Shown piece after piece: positions 55,701 to 63,216 of a stretch of 64,000 bases of DNA. Under the pieces are notes generated by a model. It was given only the letters and a program-made list of their open reading frames with translations, had not been told where the DNA came from and searched no databases. Within the stretch, counting starts at the first letter, position 1. Each line of letters starts with the position of its first letter. The translations under genes were made by a program, and so were the position numbers. The DNA lies in the NCBI RefSeq assembly GCF_963676855.1, contig NZ_OY781460.1, forward strand, positions 2,085,520 through 2,149,519, given 5' to 3'. The DNA comes from an uncultured Anaeromusa sp. Its GTDB lineage: Bacteria; Bacillota; Negativicutes; Anaeromusales; Anaeromusaceae.

Positions 55701-56072
55701 CATACGGATGAAAGTATTTCTAAGTTGAAACAATTAAAAGAACAAGGAGTTCATTTATCAGTAGATGATTTTGGAACTGGATTTTCTTCCTTGTCGTATT
55801 TGCGCAAACTACCGGTGAATTGTTTGAAAATCGATAAATCTTTTGTTGATGAAATTGCTAGTGATGATATGCAGTTCCAGTTTGTAAATTCGATCATTAA
55901 TATGGGGCATACGCTGGGAGTCAGTATTGTAGCAGAAGGAGTTGAAACCAAAGAACAATTGGCAGAGTTAGATAAGTGCAACTGTGATTATATACAAGGA
56001 TTTCTCCTTAGTAAACCTTTGGTGGAAGAAGAAGCAGTGGCTGTAGTGCTTAAAGGATTTTCAACCCTTTAA
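52743..56072 (+). CDS. dCache-PAS-GAF-GGDEF-EAL cyclic-di-GMP protein
   Basis: The 1109-residue membrane protein has a transmembrane segment (about 22-42), a dCache sensor (55-280), a second transmembrane segment (about 300-322), PAS (335-445), coiled coil, GAF (about 520-660), GGDEF (about 665-835) and EAL (about 845-1095). The cyclase site reads SGDEF near 759, with no I-site upstream. The EAL domain keeps VEALLRW, EVTES, DDFGTG, KIDK and EGVET, so phosphodiesterase activity is expected. ATG 52743 is favoured over 52728 by the GGAGAGG site. Confidence 0.92.
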   Translation: MKKVGDSHQHDGVFSIKSIRMRLLLIMLALMCGSLSLLTGLSYYFSDKALSKSVNETAAAISLDYSQRASAFVKELVVFVQDIAVNPHIVNPQNRQEIVDVLALSLQRNNKFTGINYGDLAGNVIRAQGDTAYLGDRDYYLKAIKTKELTISEPLVSKGSGRLSLAIAAPVLVNGEVKAVIQATMPLDSLNDLVGAIRFMDSGYGFIADQSGVIIAHAVHSEINGKVRIGKLATEAEDVPETDERLAALFAKAIAGEGPVQGAYTLRNRLVFTVLTPVELPGGARWLLGVSAPESEVIAEVVTLNTILLLAALGCVVLGAFVIVLISSRFARPEEKYFKAFRYVDDAVGIVSFASGNFIEVNDAFFELLGYERNEILARPVESLGLWAEEQNSQVQWLLKNECSVSKVETLWRGRNGEIRIGLFSADVFEMGKERYYVFVWHDITEQKKAEESLQKSYGELEQKVEERTQELFATNEELTAANEEMLAMNDELDMANRRLQEENRMRCQTEDKLLLRERQYRAATGLLTRPVENVEVLMEKMLTNALQLVQATGGFVGIYNDAGTSVTLHHGIGMPQEAIKASLTASVGPLKTIYESGDTLLLRDSWWDVVFRKENPRNTSVIFIPLQQGKDVKGVLAASWGGEESALEEEAAEVLRQFADLAVLALERAEAQGKISHMAFFDLLTGLPNRLNLNLYLEKEFAKVRAGEAAGVLFFIDMDDLKTINDTFGHSAGDKVIMQAGETLQRIMKGELLVARISGDEFVVVDPRQGAAQQAEALADQMIKELCQEYDLGEAKIQMSASIGIVEYPQHGTVPEVILQKADVAMYAAKETGRNCWHIFETALLEKTSEDTMLINAMRFALEREEMFLQYQPQWTVDGKRIIGVEALLRWESREHGRISPARFIPLAERSRLIIQIGQWVLRQACRFAARLAHEGRCDVRVAVNISPRQIKDENFVSYVLNTIKEEGVRPWQIELEVTESVFIDHTDESISKLKQLKEQGVHLSVDDFGTGFSSLSYLRKLPVNCLKIDKSFVDEIASDDMQFQFVNSIINMGHTLGVSIVAEGVETKEQLAELDKCNCDYIQGFLLSKPLVEEEAVAVVLKGFSTL

Positions 56073-56075
56073 AAT

Positions 56076-56108
56076 AATATTGATTATCATTATCGAGCAT
56101 GCTATTAT
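56076..56108 (+). promoter_or_regulatory. Fur-box promoter of the small Cys protein
   Basis: Bases 56076-56094 match the 19-base Fur consensus at 16 positions (ending GATTATCATTATC). The site overlaps a -35 TTGATT (56080-56085) with a 17-base spacer to -10 TATTAT (56103-56108). Iron-dependent repression is the simplest reading. Confidence 0.65.
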
Positions 56109-56167
56109 TGAAAAGCATAGTTATGAAAAACATCTCTGACACTTGCAGAGAATAAGGAGTGAATTTT

Positions 56168-56479
56168 ATGTGTACTTCATGTACTGAATCTAAAAAAGTG
56201 TTTTCAGTTCAGATCGTGACGGCGGAGGCGGTTAGCAATAACATGGATTTGTATAAAGAAATAGCTTGCCGCTTATTTCGTGAAAAAGTGATATCTCATA
56301 TTAATGTTGGAAATAATCGAACCTATGTTGAAAACTCTCAAAATGTTTTTGCGTTTGACCTTCATTTGACGAATGTTCATGATATCGGAAAAGTAACGTT
56401 GGAAAACATTGAGAGTGCTTTAGACGGAGTTCTGCTGTCGTTTAAAGGTTATGACGAGTTGAAAGTAGCACTTTCTTAG
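56168..56479 (+). CDS. Small protein with N-terminal CxxC, iron-regulated candidate
   Basis: The 103-residue product starts MCTSCTESKKV, with C2-x2-C5, then a mixed alpha/beta sequence and one further Cys (ACRLF). I do not recognise its family. AAGGAG 8 bases before ATG 56168 decides the start. The promoter carries a Fur-like site, which points to a role in iron supply, iron-sulfur or redox adaptation. It is monocistronic, ending in a clear terminator. Confidence 0.75.
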   Translation: MCTSCTESKKVFSVQIVTAEAVSNNMDLYKEIACRLFREKVISHINVGNNRTYVENSQNVFAFDLHLTNVHDIGKVTLENIESALDGVLLSFKGYDELKVALS

Positions 56480-56506
56480 GAAAACGAAAAACAACAAAAA
56501 AGAAAT

Positions 56507-56546
56507 AAAACGGATCGTATCACGAAGATGCGGTCCGTTTTATTTT
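56507..56546 (+). terminator. Intrinsic terminator
   Basis: A 15-bp stem with two G-U pairs (56507-56521 with 56527-56541) around ACGAA, followed by TTTTATTTT. Confidence 0.9.
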
Positions 56547-56608
56547 GATGCTTAGAGAAGGCTTAAGGCAGAAAATACTTACTTGAAGGAATGGATATGA
56601 ATACTTCG

Positions 56609-56637
56609 TTGAAAACAGAGAAGCAACCCAGTATAAT
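56609..56637 (+). promoter_or_regulatory. Promoter of the radical SAM gene
   Basis: TTGAAA (56609-56614), 17-base spacer, TATAAT (56632-56637). Start of transcription near 56644. Confidence 0.75.
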
Positions 56638-56701
56638 TTAAAGGTGTTCATACTTGGCAAATTTTGTGAAGTACTAGATTAAATAGATAGGCGGATAGAA
56701 G

Positions 56702-57826
56702 ATGAAAATTTCTAAGCAAGATGCGTTGATATGGTTTGATTTTTTCTCGCAATTACCGGAGCAAGAGGGAATCAGTACGAAACATGAGGAAATTATTTAC
56801 GCGACCTTTGCGCAAATTGAAGCAGCAGTGGATCAAAGAAATAATACTTTAATGTCGGAAATTAAAAATTTGAAGACCTTGGAAAATAGAACTTTTTTTG
56901 TCGGTAAAGAAAGTAAATTTCCCCAAGGCTGCCGTTCTTGTTTGCTTGGGACGGGGTTGAGCGCCATTCGCAAAACGAATAAATGTAACTTGGAATGTAA
57001 ATTCTGCTATAATTATGGCGAATTAGATGCAATCCATCCGGTGGGCGAAGGCATGTGGGAGATTGGAGGCACAAAATTCTACGAAAAGGATCTTGACTTG
57101 CTTCTATCGGTTTACGAAAAACCTACTGGTATTTCCTACGTTTACTTAGAGCCTTTTATGGAAATTGAAGAGTACTATGCCATTATTAAGAAGTTTAAGG
57201 CTGCGGGCATTCACCAGCATTTATATACCAATGGCACCCTGGCTACGGAAGAGACCTTGAAAGCCTTGGGGGAGGCGGGGCTTGATGAGATCCGTTTTAA
57301 CTTAGGCGCTTCAAACTGTGCGGACAAAGTAATTGAAAATATTGGGTTAGCAAAAAAATACATCAAAAACGTAGGCATTGAAACGCCGATGACGCCGGAA
57401 TTCTATGCAGCGTTTTTCAAAAAGAAGCAGGCGATTTTTGCGACACACCTTGACTTTATCAATTGTGCGGAACTGCATTTAAACGAGAACAATATCAACA
57501 ATTATTATGGAGAAAACATGTATATTTCCCGACAGGGCTATGTGTCGCCTGTTTGGAGCCGGGAATTGACGCTGAAGTTTATGAAGATAGCCGACGAAGA
57601 AAACTGGGATTTGGCGGTTCATGACTGCTCAAACTATACAAAATTTGCGCGAAGCTTGAATTTGAGTAGCAAAGCGGGCATGTGGTTTGGCGCTAGTAAT
57701 TATGCCTGCGAATTCTCGATGCTTCCTTATGAACTCTTTATGCCCATTTTGAATGATGACGATTTTGAATTTTTGCAGGAAGAAGAGTTGCCTGACGCTT
57801 ATAAGCCGAAACTTTTAGAACTATAG
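56702..57826 (+). CDS. Radical SAM protein
   Basis: The 374-residue enzyme has the radical SAM [4Fe-4S] motif C95-x3-C99-x2-C102 (CNLECKFCYNYG), preceded by C77 and C80 that could be part of an additional metal site. The LYTNGTLATEETL stretch fits the TIM-barrel core. Substrate is unknown; no peptide or cofactor partner gene is adjacent. It has its own promoter. Confidence 0.85.
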   Translation: MKISKQDALIWFDFFSQLPEQEGISTKHEEIIYATFAQIEAAVDQRNNTLMSEIKNLKTLENRTFFVGKESKFPQGCRSCLLGTGLSAIRKTNKCNLECKFCYNYGELDAIHPVGEGMWEIGGTKFYEKDLDLLLSVYEKPTGISYVYLEPFMEIEEYYAIIKKFKAAGIHQHLYTNGTLATEETLKALGEAGLDEIRFNLGASNCADKVIENIGLAKKYIKNVGIETPMTPEFYAAFFKKKQAIFATHLDFINCAELHLNENNINNYYGENMYISRQGYVSPVWSRELTLKFMKIADEENWDLAVHDCSNYTKFARSLNLSSKAGMWFGASNYACEFSMLPYELFMPILNDDDFEFLQEEELPDAYKPKLLEL

Positions 57827-57965
57827 AGAGACAAGGCGCAGCGGCATTTTCTGTAGTAGACATGCAGTAACTCGTTTGGTGAATAGATTAGTAGATTTAT
57901 TCTTCAGCGAGGAGATGCATGTCTTTTTTTGTTGCAGATATTTCGACTGGGTTTTCTTGTTCGCT

Positions 57966-58005
57966 GTGATGTAAATCACGGTAATGGAGAAAAATTTTAT
58001 ATAAT
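57966..58005 (+). promoter_or_regulatory. Crp/Fnr-type site and -10 before the HD-CGGC pair
   Basis: The palindrome GTGATGTAAATCAC (57966-57979) matches the TGTGA-N6-TCACA pattern of Crp/Fnr regulators. It is centred about 40 bases before the start predicted from TATAAT at 58000-58005, the class II activator position. No -35 is seen, consistent with activation. Confidence 0.6.
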
Positions 58006-58048
58006 ATGGATATGTTAACAAGATTTCGATTCTGTGGCGGTGAAGTGT

Positions 58049-58546
58049 ATGGGTGTAAAAGAAGACTATCAAAGTGAACTGAAACAACATTTCGGGACTG
58101 ATGTACGTCGAATTCAGCATGCTCTTATGGTTTTAAAAGCAGCAGAAATGATTATGAACGGTGAAAATATCCAAGGCGCTATGCGGGATGTCGTGACGAT
58201 TACGGCGCTTTTGCACGATGTGGGTATTAAAGCAGCAGAGCAAAAATATCAATCTGCAGCAGGACCTTACCAGGAAATCGAAGGGCCTCCTCTGGCGCGC
58301 GCCATACTGGAACGACGCGGCGCAGAGCCGGCCCTGTCGGAGCGGGTTTGCTATATTATAGGCGGCCATCATACGGCGAGCAAAAATGACGGTATTGATT
58401 TTCAAATCATTTGGGAAGCGGATTTGCTTGTTAATATCGAAGAAGAAGGCTTGGCTCAAAATCGGCATGCCCTTGCAGCTATTATCGAAAAGAATTTTAA
58501 GACCGCTACAGGTAAAAACTTGGCGAAAAGAACATTTTTGCAGTAA
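58049..58546 (+). CDS. HD-domain phosphohydrolase
   Basis: The 165-residue product has HD-superfamily metal ligands: H24, H56-D57 (ALLHDVGI) and H107-H108 (GGHHT), with a later Asp (IIWEADLL). Substrates of such small HD enzymes are nucleotides or other phosphates; none can be named. ATG 58049 is favoured over GTG 58034. It shares a promoter with the CGGC gene 24 bases downstream. Confidence 0.85.
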   Translation: MGVKEDYQSELKQHFGTDVRRIQHALMVLKAAEMIMNGENIQGAMRDVVTITALLHDVGIKAAEQKYQSAAGPYQEIEGPPLARAILERRGAEPALSERVCYIIGGHHTASKNDGIDFQIIWEADLLVNIEEEGLAQNRHALAAIIEKNFKTATGKNLAKRTFLQ

Positions 58547-58570
58547 CTAAACAAAGGGAGAAGATATACA

Positions 58571-58918
58571 ATGAAAATTGCTATTCTTGTGCGCGAAGAA
58601 ACTATGGAGCGCTGTACCGTAGGGGGCTGTCTAAAAGCTTTTTTTCAAAAAGAGGACGCTTTTGAACGGTATCGAGATATGGAAAACGTGGAATTACTGT
58701 CGGTGACGCATAACGGCGGAGACCTGGCGAAAAAGATAGAAACGCTGCGAAAAAAAGAAGTGGATGTTATTCACCTTTCTTCCTGTATGCGAAAAAAAGA
58801 TCCCAATTATAAAGCGGTGGCCGAGGCGCTAGCGGAACATTTTATCGTTGTGGGCTATACGCATGGTCAAGAAGATGCCAATACGATTTGTGCGGCAAGA
58901 AAGTCTGGAGAACAGTAG
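58571..58918 (+). CDS. CGGC-domain protein
   Basis: The 115-residue product matches the CGGC domain family of anaerobes, which is thought to bind metal through conserved Cys. Here the first motif is C15-TVGG-C20, and further Cys occur in SSCMRKK and TICAAR. It follows the HD gene with a GGGAGAAG ribosome site and ends the operon. Confidence 0.78.
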   Translation: MKIAILVREETMERCTVGGCLKAFFQKEDAFERYRDMENVELLSVTHNGGDLAKKIETLRKKEVDVIHLSSCMRKKDPNYKAVAEALAEHFIVVGYTHGQEDANTICAARKSGEQ

Positions 58919-58947
58919 GCAAGTAGCAAGAGAATACGAAAAACCCG

Positions 58948-58992
58948 AGCCGGCGGAGCGCAACAGAAGCGTTTTAGCCGGCTTTAGATTTT
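58948..58992 (+). terminator. Possible terminator after the CGGC gene
   Basis: AGCCGGC (58948-58954) and GCCGGCT (58977-58983) are complementary around a 22-base loop, followed by TTAGATTTTA. Confidence 0.5.
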
Positions 58993-59081
58993 ACTTGGAG
59001 CCACTCGCCGTAACCCTCTGCGGACCCCCTGTTTACTCTGTTACTCTTTATTCGTTCCTTAACGGTTTTTCTTATTTATCC

Positions 59082-59110
59082 TTGTTATCTCCTGTTGCAC
59101 ATGCTAAAAT
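59082..59110 (+). promoter_or_regulatory. Promoter of the exporter operon
   Basis: TTGTTA (59082-59087), 17-base spacer and TAAAAT (59105-59110) with an extended TGC. Confidence 0.72.
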
Positions 59111-59114
59111 GAAA

Positions 59115-59130
59115 GTGAATTCACATTCAC
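59115..59130. promoter_or_regulatory. Palindromic operator candidate of the exporter operon
   Basis: GTGAATTCAC (59115-59124) is a perfect palindrome immediately after the -10, followed by ATTCAC. The E. coli ybh operon is repressed by the TetR-family CecR; no such gene is in this window. Confidence 0.5.
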
Positions 59131-59172
59131 AATAAATTGATCCGATTTTATTTATGATATGGGGGCGTCGGC

Positions 59173-60168
59173 ATGAAAAAGAGACTAAAGGTGTTACTGC
59201 TTTTGATGCTCGTGGTTCTAATGGCTGCAGGTATATATTCTTTGTACTTCAAGAAGCAGAGTGATCCCAACAGCATTAAGGTTTCCGGCAATATTGAAAC
59301 AACCACAGTCGGGGTTGGCTTTAAAATGGCCGGGCATGTGGCGCAGCGCTTTGTGGATGAAGGCGAAAGAGTGCAAAAGGGGCAACCTATCGCTGCTTTG
59401 GAGCAGGCCGATCTGGAATTGGATGTGGCTAACGCGAAGGCCCAGCTTATTGCGGCGCAAGCGATGCTGACGCAATTGAACAACGGCTCGCGAGTACAAG
59501 ATGTTTCAGCGGCGCAGGCCGTCTTGCGCAGTGCCGAGGCGGACAAAGAAAACGCGGCTACGGATTATCAGCGCATGCGGCAGTTGTATGTTCAAGGAGC
59601 CATAGCCGAACAGCAGTTGGACCGGAGCCGCACTGTTTATGCAACGGCAAACGCCCGCAGTGATCAAGCGGCGCAGCAGCTTAGTCTGCTTGTCGAAGGT
59701 CCTCGGCAGGAAGAAATTGCATTGGCAGCGGCTAAAGTGGAGCAAAGCAAACAGGTGTTAAACTTAGCGCAGACCCGTCTTGGCTATTCGCAGATTATTG
59801 CACCCATCGACGGTTTTGTTTTATCTAAAAATATTGAAGCCGGCGAATATGTGTCTCCGGGCACGGCTGTAGTTACTCTTGGCGAATTAGGTCAGGTTTG
59901 GCTTAAAGCCTATATTTCCGAAACCGACTTGGGCAAGGTAAAGATTGGCCAGCCGGTCAACGTGACCACCGATACGTATCCAGGGAAAAAATATCAGGGT
60001 CAGATTCAATTTATTGCTTCAGAAGCGGAATTTACACCGAAAAATATCCAGACCGCCGAAGAACGGGTTAAGCTGGTTTATCGCGTTAAGATTTCTATTG
60101 CCAATGAAGCCTATGAGCTAAAACCAGGGATGCCGGCGGATGCGCAAATTCTCTTGAATGGAGAATAA
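59173..60168 (+). CDS. HlyD-family membrane fusion protein (YbhG-like)
   Basis: The 331-residue product has a membrane anchor at residues 5-25, a split lipoyl/barrel-sandwich domain, a helical hairpin at about residues 75-190 and a C-terminal beta-barrel. VSGNIETTTVGVGFKMAGHV is typical of YbhG/EmrA-like adaptors. It links an ABC-2 exporter to the outer envelope in diderm cells. First gene of the operon; its stop overlaps the next start. Confidence 0.92.
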   Translation: MKKRLKVLLLLMLVVLMAAGIYSLYFKKQSDPNSIKVSGNIETTTVGVGFKMAGHVAQRFVDEGERVQKGQPIAALEQADLELDVANAKAQLIAAQAMLTQLNNGSRVQDVSAAQAVLRSAEADKENAATDYQRMRQLYVQGAIAEQQLDRSRTVYATANARSDQAAQQLSLLVEGPRQEEIALAAAKVEQSKQVLNLAQTRLGYSQIIAPIDGFVLSKNIEAGEYVSPGTAVVTLGELGQVWLKAYISETDLGKVKIGQPVNVTTDTYPGKKYQGQIQFIASEAEFTPKNIQTAEERVKLVYRVKISIANEAYELKPGMPADAQILLNGE

Positions 60169-61101
60169 ATGATGGATGCAATTAAGATGCACGAGGTGAC
60201 GCAAAAGTTCGGCGCAGTCACCGCTGTGGAGCAGTTGACTCTTGCTGTGCAGGAAGGCGAGATTTTTGGTTTGTTAGGGCCTGACGGAGCGGGTAAGACG
60301 ACCATCATGAGGCTTTTGGCGGGGCTTTTGGCACCGAGCGCAGGAGGAGCCTGGGTGTGTGATTTTCATACGCTAAACGATGTCGAAGCGCTCCGCAATC
60401 ACATTAGCTATATGCCGCAGCGCTTTGGTTTGTATCTTGATTTGACGGTGCAAGAGAATATTGATTTTTATGCGGATTTATATAATGTTCCCCAAACCAT
60501 TCGCAAGGAAAAAATCCCGGAACTGCTGGCGTTTAGTAATATGACAGCTTTTCGCGACAGGCAGGCGCGAAATTTATCCGGCGGCATGAAACAAAAGCTG
60601 GCCCTTGCCTGCGCCCTTGTGCATACGCCGAAGGTGCTGCTGTTGGATGAACCGACGAACGGCGTAGACCCGATGTCGCGGCGAGATTTTTGGCGTATTT
60701 TGTACAAGCTGCTCGAAGATAAAGTGACTATTTTTGTTTCCACTGCCTATCTTGATGAAGCAGAACGCTGTGACCGCATCGGCCTCTTGCACAAAGGCCG
60801 GCTGATTTTGGCAGGCAAGCCGGCAGAAATCAAAGCAAAGATGAGTGGCGTCTTACTGGAAATACGATGCAGTGCGCCCAGAATCGTATTGCCGCTTCTC
60901 AAAGCGGCAATGCAGCCTCGTTCAGCCGGTTTGTTTGGCAATAAGATTCATTTAGTTGCCATGGGAGAAGCCGCACAGGTTGTGGCGGACGTCAAGGAGA
61001 GACTGCGCGAGTTAGACATTTACGGGGAAGTGGCAGCAATAACACCTTCTTTGGAAGATGTGTTTATCTCAATGCTTACGCCAGGAGAAAGTGGTGAGTG
61101 A
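60169..61101 (+). CDS. ABC exporter ATPase, first half (YbhF-N-like)
   Basis: The 310-residue ATPase has Walker A GPDGAGKTT (37-45), LSGGMKQ signature and LLLDEPTNGVDP as Walker B. In E. coli the two ATPase halves are fused in YbhF; here they are separate, overlapping genes. Drug or xenobiotic export by ABC-2 systems is the family role. Confidence 0.92.
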   Translation: MMDAIKMHEVTQKFGAVTAVEQLTLAVQEGEIFGLLGPDGAGKTTIMRLLAGLLAPSAGGAWVCDFHTLNDVEALRNHISYMPQRFGLYLDLTVQENIDFYADLYNVPQTIRKEKIPELLAFSNMTAFRDRQARNLSGGMKQKLALACALVHTPKVLLLDEPTNGVDPMSRRDFWRILYKLLEDKVTIFVSTAYLDEAERCDRIGLLHKGRLILAGKPAEIKAKMSGVLLEIRCSAPRIVLPLLKAAMQPRSAGLFGNKIHLVAMGEAAQVVADVKERLRELDIYGEVAAITPSLEDVFISMLTPGESGE

Positions 61102-62062
61102 AGTGGAAGACAACCGCAAAGAGCCAGAGGATGCAGTGGTTGTGGAAGAGCTGGCAAAGCACTATGGCAGCTTTGTGGCTGTCAACAATGTATCCTTTCG
61201 GGTAAAAAGAGGAGAAATTTTTGGCTTTCTTGGACCCAATGGCGCAGGAAAGTCGACTACCATCCGCATGCTGTGCGGCATTATTTTACCAACGTCCGGC
61301 ATGGCCCAGGTAATCGGTTTGGACGTATTCCGCCAGGCAGAGAAAATTAAAGCCAATATTGGTTATATGTCACAAAAGTTTTCGCTTTATGAAGATCTCA
61401 CGGTGGAAGAAAACATTGATTTTTATAGTGGCATCTACGAAATTCCGGCAGAACGAAAACAAGAACGCAAAGAGTGGGTTCTCAAAATGGCCGAGCTGGA
61501 GGAGCAGCGAAACTGTTACACATCTATCTTGGCCGGCGGCTGGAGGCAGCGGCTGGCCTTAGGATGTTCGCTATTGCATCAGCCGCAAGTATTATTTTTG
61601 GATGAGCCGACATCTGGCGTAGATCCCATTTCGCGACGTAATTTTTGGGATTTGATTTATCATCTTGCAGGCGAGGGTGTTACCGTTTTTGTTACCACGC
61701 ATTATATGGATGAAGCCGAATATTGTGACCGTTTGGCTATGATTTATCGAGGCAAGTTGGTGGCTATAGGTACGCCGGATGAACTGAAAAACAAGCATAT
61801 CTCAGCGCAAATTATCAATTTAGAATGTACAGATCCTTTTGCGGTTTTGAACCAAGTGAAAGACCTGCCGGTAGTGAAAGAAGCTGCTCTTTTTGGACGG
61901 GGACTGCATCTGGCGGTGGAAGAGGCTCAGACGGCCAAGCCGCTCCTTGAGGCTGTTTTGAAGCAGCATAAGCTTGATTACAGCAAACTAGAAGTGATTA
62001 GACCATCGCTGGAAGACGTGTTTGTATCTATTATAGAAGCACAAGATAAGAAGGTAACGTAA
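61094..62062 (+). CDS. ABC exporter ATPase, second half (YbhF-C-like)
   Basis: The 322-residue ATPase has Walker A GPNGAGKST, a variant LAGGWRQ signature (Ala for Ser) and LFLDEPTSGVDP. GTG 61094 is 6 bases after AGGAG and overlaps the previous gene by 8 bases. Presumed heterodimer with the first ATPase. Confidence 0.9.
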   Translation: MSEVEDNRKEPEDAVVVEELAKHYGSFVAVNNVSFRVKRGEIFGFLGPNGAGKSTTIRMLCGIILPTSGMAQVIGLDVFRQAEKIKANIGYMSQKFSLYEDLTVEENIDFYSGIYEIPAERKQERKEWVLKMAELEEQRNCYTSILAGGWRQRLALGCSLLHQPQVLFLDEPTSGVDPISRRNFWDLIYHLAGEGVTVFVTTHYMDEAEYCDRLAMIYRGKLVAIGTPDELKNKHISAQIINLECTDPFAVLNQVKDLPVVKEAALFGRGLHLAVEEAQTAKPLLEAVLKQHKLDYSKLEVIRPSLEDVFVSIIEAQDKKVT

Positions 62063-62079
62063 GCAAGGAGGGGCGGGTT

Positions 62080-63213
62080 GTGAGCATTCATCGCATAGCA
62101 GCTATTATTCGCAAGGAATTTATTCATATTCTCCGCGACTCCCGCAGCTTGGGAATGGCTATTGCCATGCCGGTGTTGTTGATTTTTCTTTTTGGCTCTT
62201 CCTTAAGTCTTGATGTGGATCGCGTGCCGCTTGTGGTATGGGATCAAAGCCAAACCACTGACAGTCGTGAATTAATTAGCCGTTTTACATCTTCGCAGTA
62301 TTTTAGCTTGGCCGCAACAGCCTCTTCGTATGCGGACATTGAAGGTGCCATTGACCGACGGGAGGCTATCTTGGCTCTTGTTATTCCCTACGACTTCAGC
62401 CGTAAACTGGAAAGCGCACAGCAGGCGGAGGTGCAGCTCCTCGTCGACGGCAGTGATGCTAATACAGCTACGATTGCTATAGGATATGCCCAAGGCGTGA
62501 CAAATAGCTACAACAGCGCCTTGCTGTTGAAAGCCTTGCAGAAAAAAGGTGGTAAAGCAGTGGCTATGCCACTGGAGGGGAAGCTGCGTATCTGGTTTAA
62601 CCAGAATATGCAGGCGAAAAACTATATTGTTCCCGGTCTCATCGCTGTAATCATGATGGTAATTGCATCCTTGCTAACCTCTTTGACTATTGCCCGTGAA
62701 TGGGAAAACGGAACAATGGAACAGTTGATTACAACCCCCCTTAAGCCGTTGGAATTGATTATTGGCAAACTGACGCCGTATTTTCTCATCGGCATGCTGG
62801 ATGTGGCGCTAGCGGTGTTGATGGGACGATTTTTGTTTGATGTGCCGCTCCGGGGGAATGCGGCTCTTGTTTTTGGTATGGCGGCTCTGTTTTTGCCGGG
62901 TGCTTTGGCAATGGGGATGTTGATCAGCATTGTAACGCGGTCGCAGCTTTTGGCCAGTCAGTTAGCGATGGTGCTGACTTTTTTGCCGTCGTTTCTGCTG
63001 TCTGGATTTATGTACGCTATTGCGAATATGCCGGAGCCCATTCAAGTGATTACCCACCTGATACCTTCGCGTTACTTTGTTACTATTTTAAAGAACATCT
63101 ATTTAAAAGGGGCGGGGTTAGAAATCATTTTGGCGGAAGCGATATTCCTTTTTTTCTTTGGGGTGATTATGGTTTTTATTGCTAACAAGAAACTCAAAAA
63201 GAGACTGGTGTGA
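62080..63213 (+). CDS. ABC-2 permease (YbhS-like)
   Basis: The 377-residue permease has an N-terminal transmembrane segment, a large extracytoplasmic domain (about residues 45-180) and five C-terminal transmembrane segments with REWENGTMEQLITTPLKP, the coupling helix. GTG 62080 follows AAGGAGGGG. It pairs with the next permease. Confidence 0.92.
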   Translation: MSIHRIAAIIRKEFIHILRDSRSLGMAIAMPVLLIFLFGSSLSLDVDRVPLVVWDQSQTTDSRELISRFTSSQYFSLAATASSYADIEGAIDRREAILALVIPYDFSRKLESAQQAEVQLLVDGSDANTATIAIGYAQGVTNSYNSALLLKALQKKGGKAVAMPLEGKLRIWFNQNMQAKNYIVPGLIAVIMMVIASLLTSLTIAREWENGTMEQLITTPLKPLELIIGKLTPYFLIGMLDVALAVLMGRFLFDVPLRGNAALVFGMAALFLPGALAMGMLISIVTRSQLLASQLAMVLTFLPSFLLSGFMYAIANMPEPIQVITHLIPSRYFVTILKNIYLKGAGLEIILAEAIFLFFFGVIMVFIANKKLKKRLV

Positions 63214-63216
63214 GCT

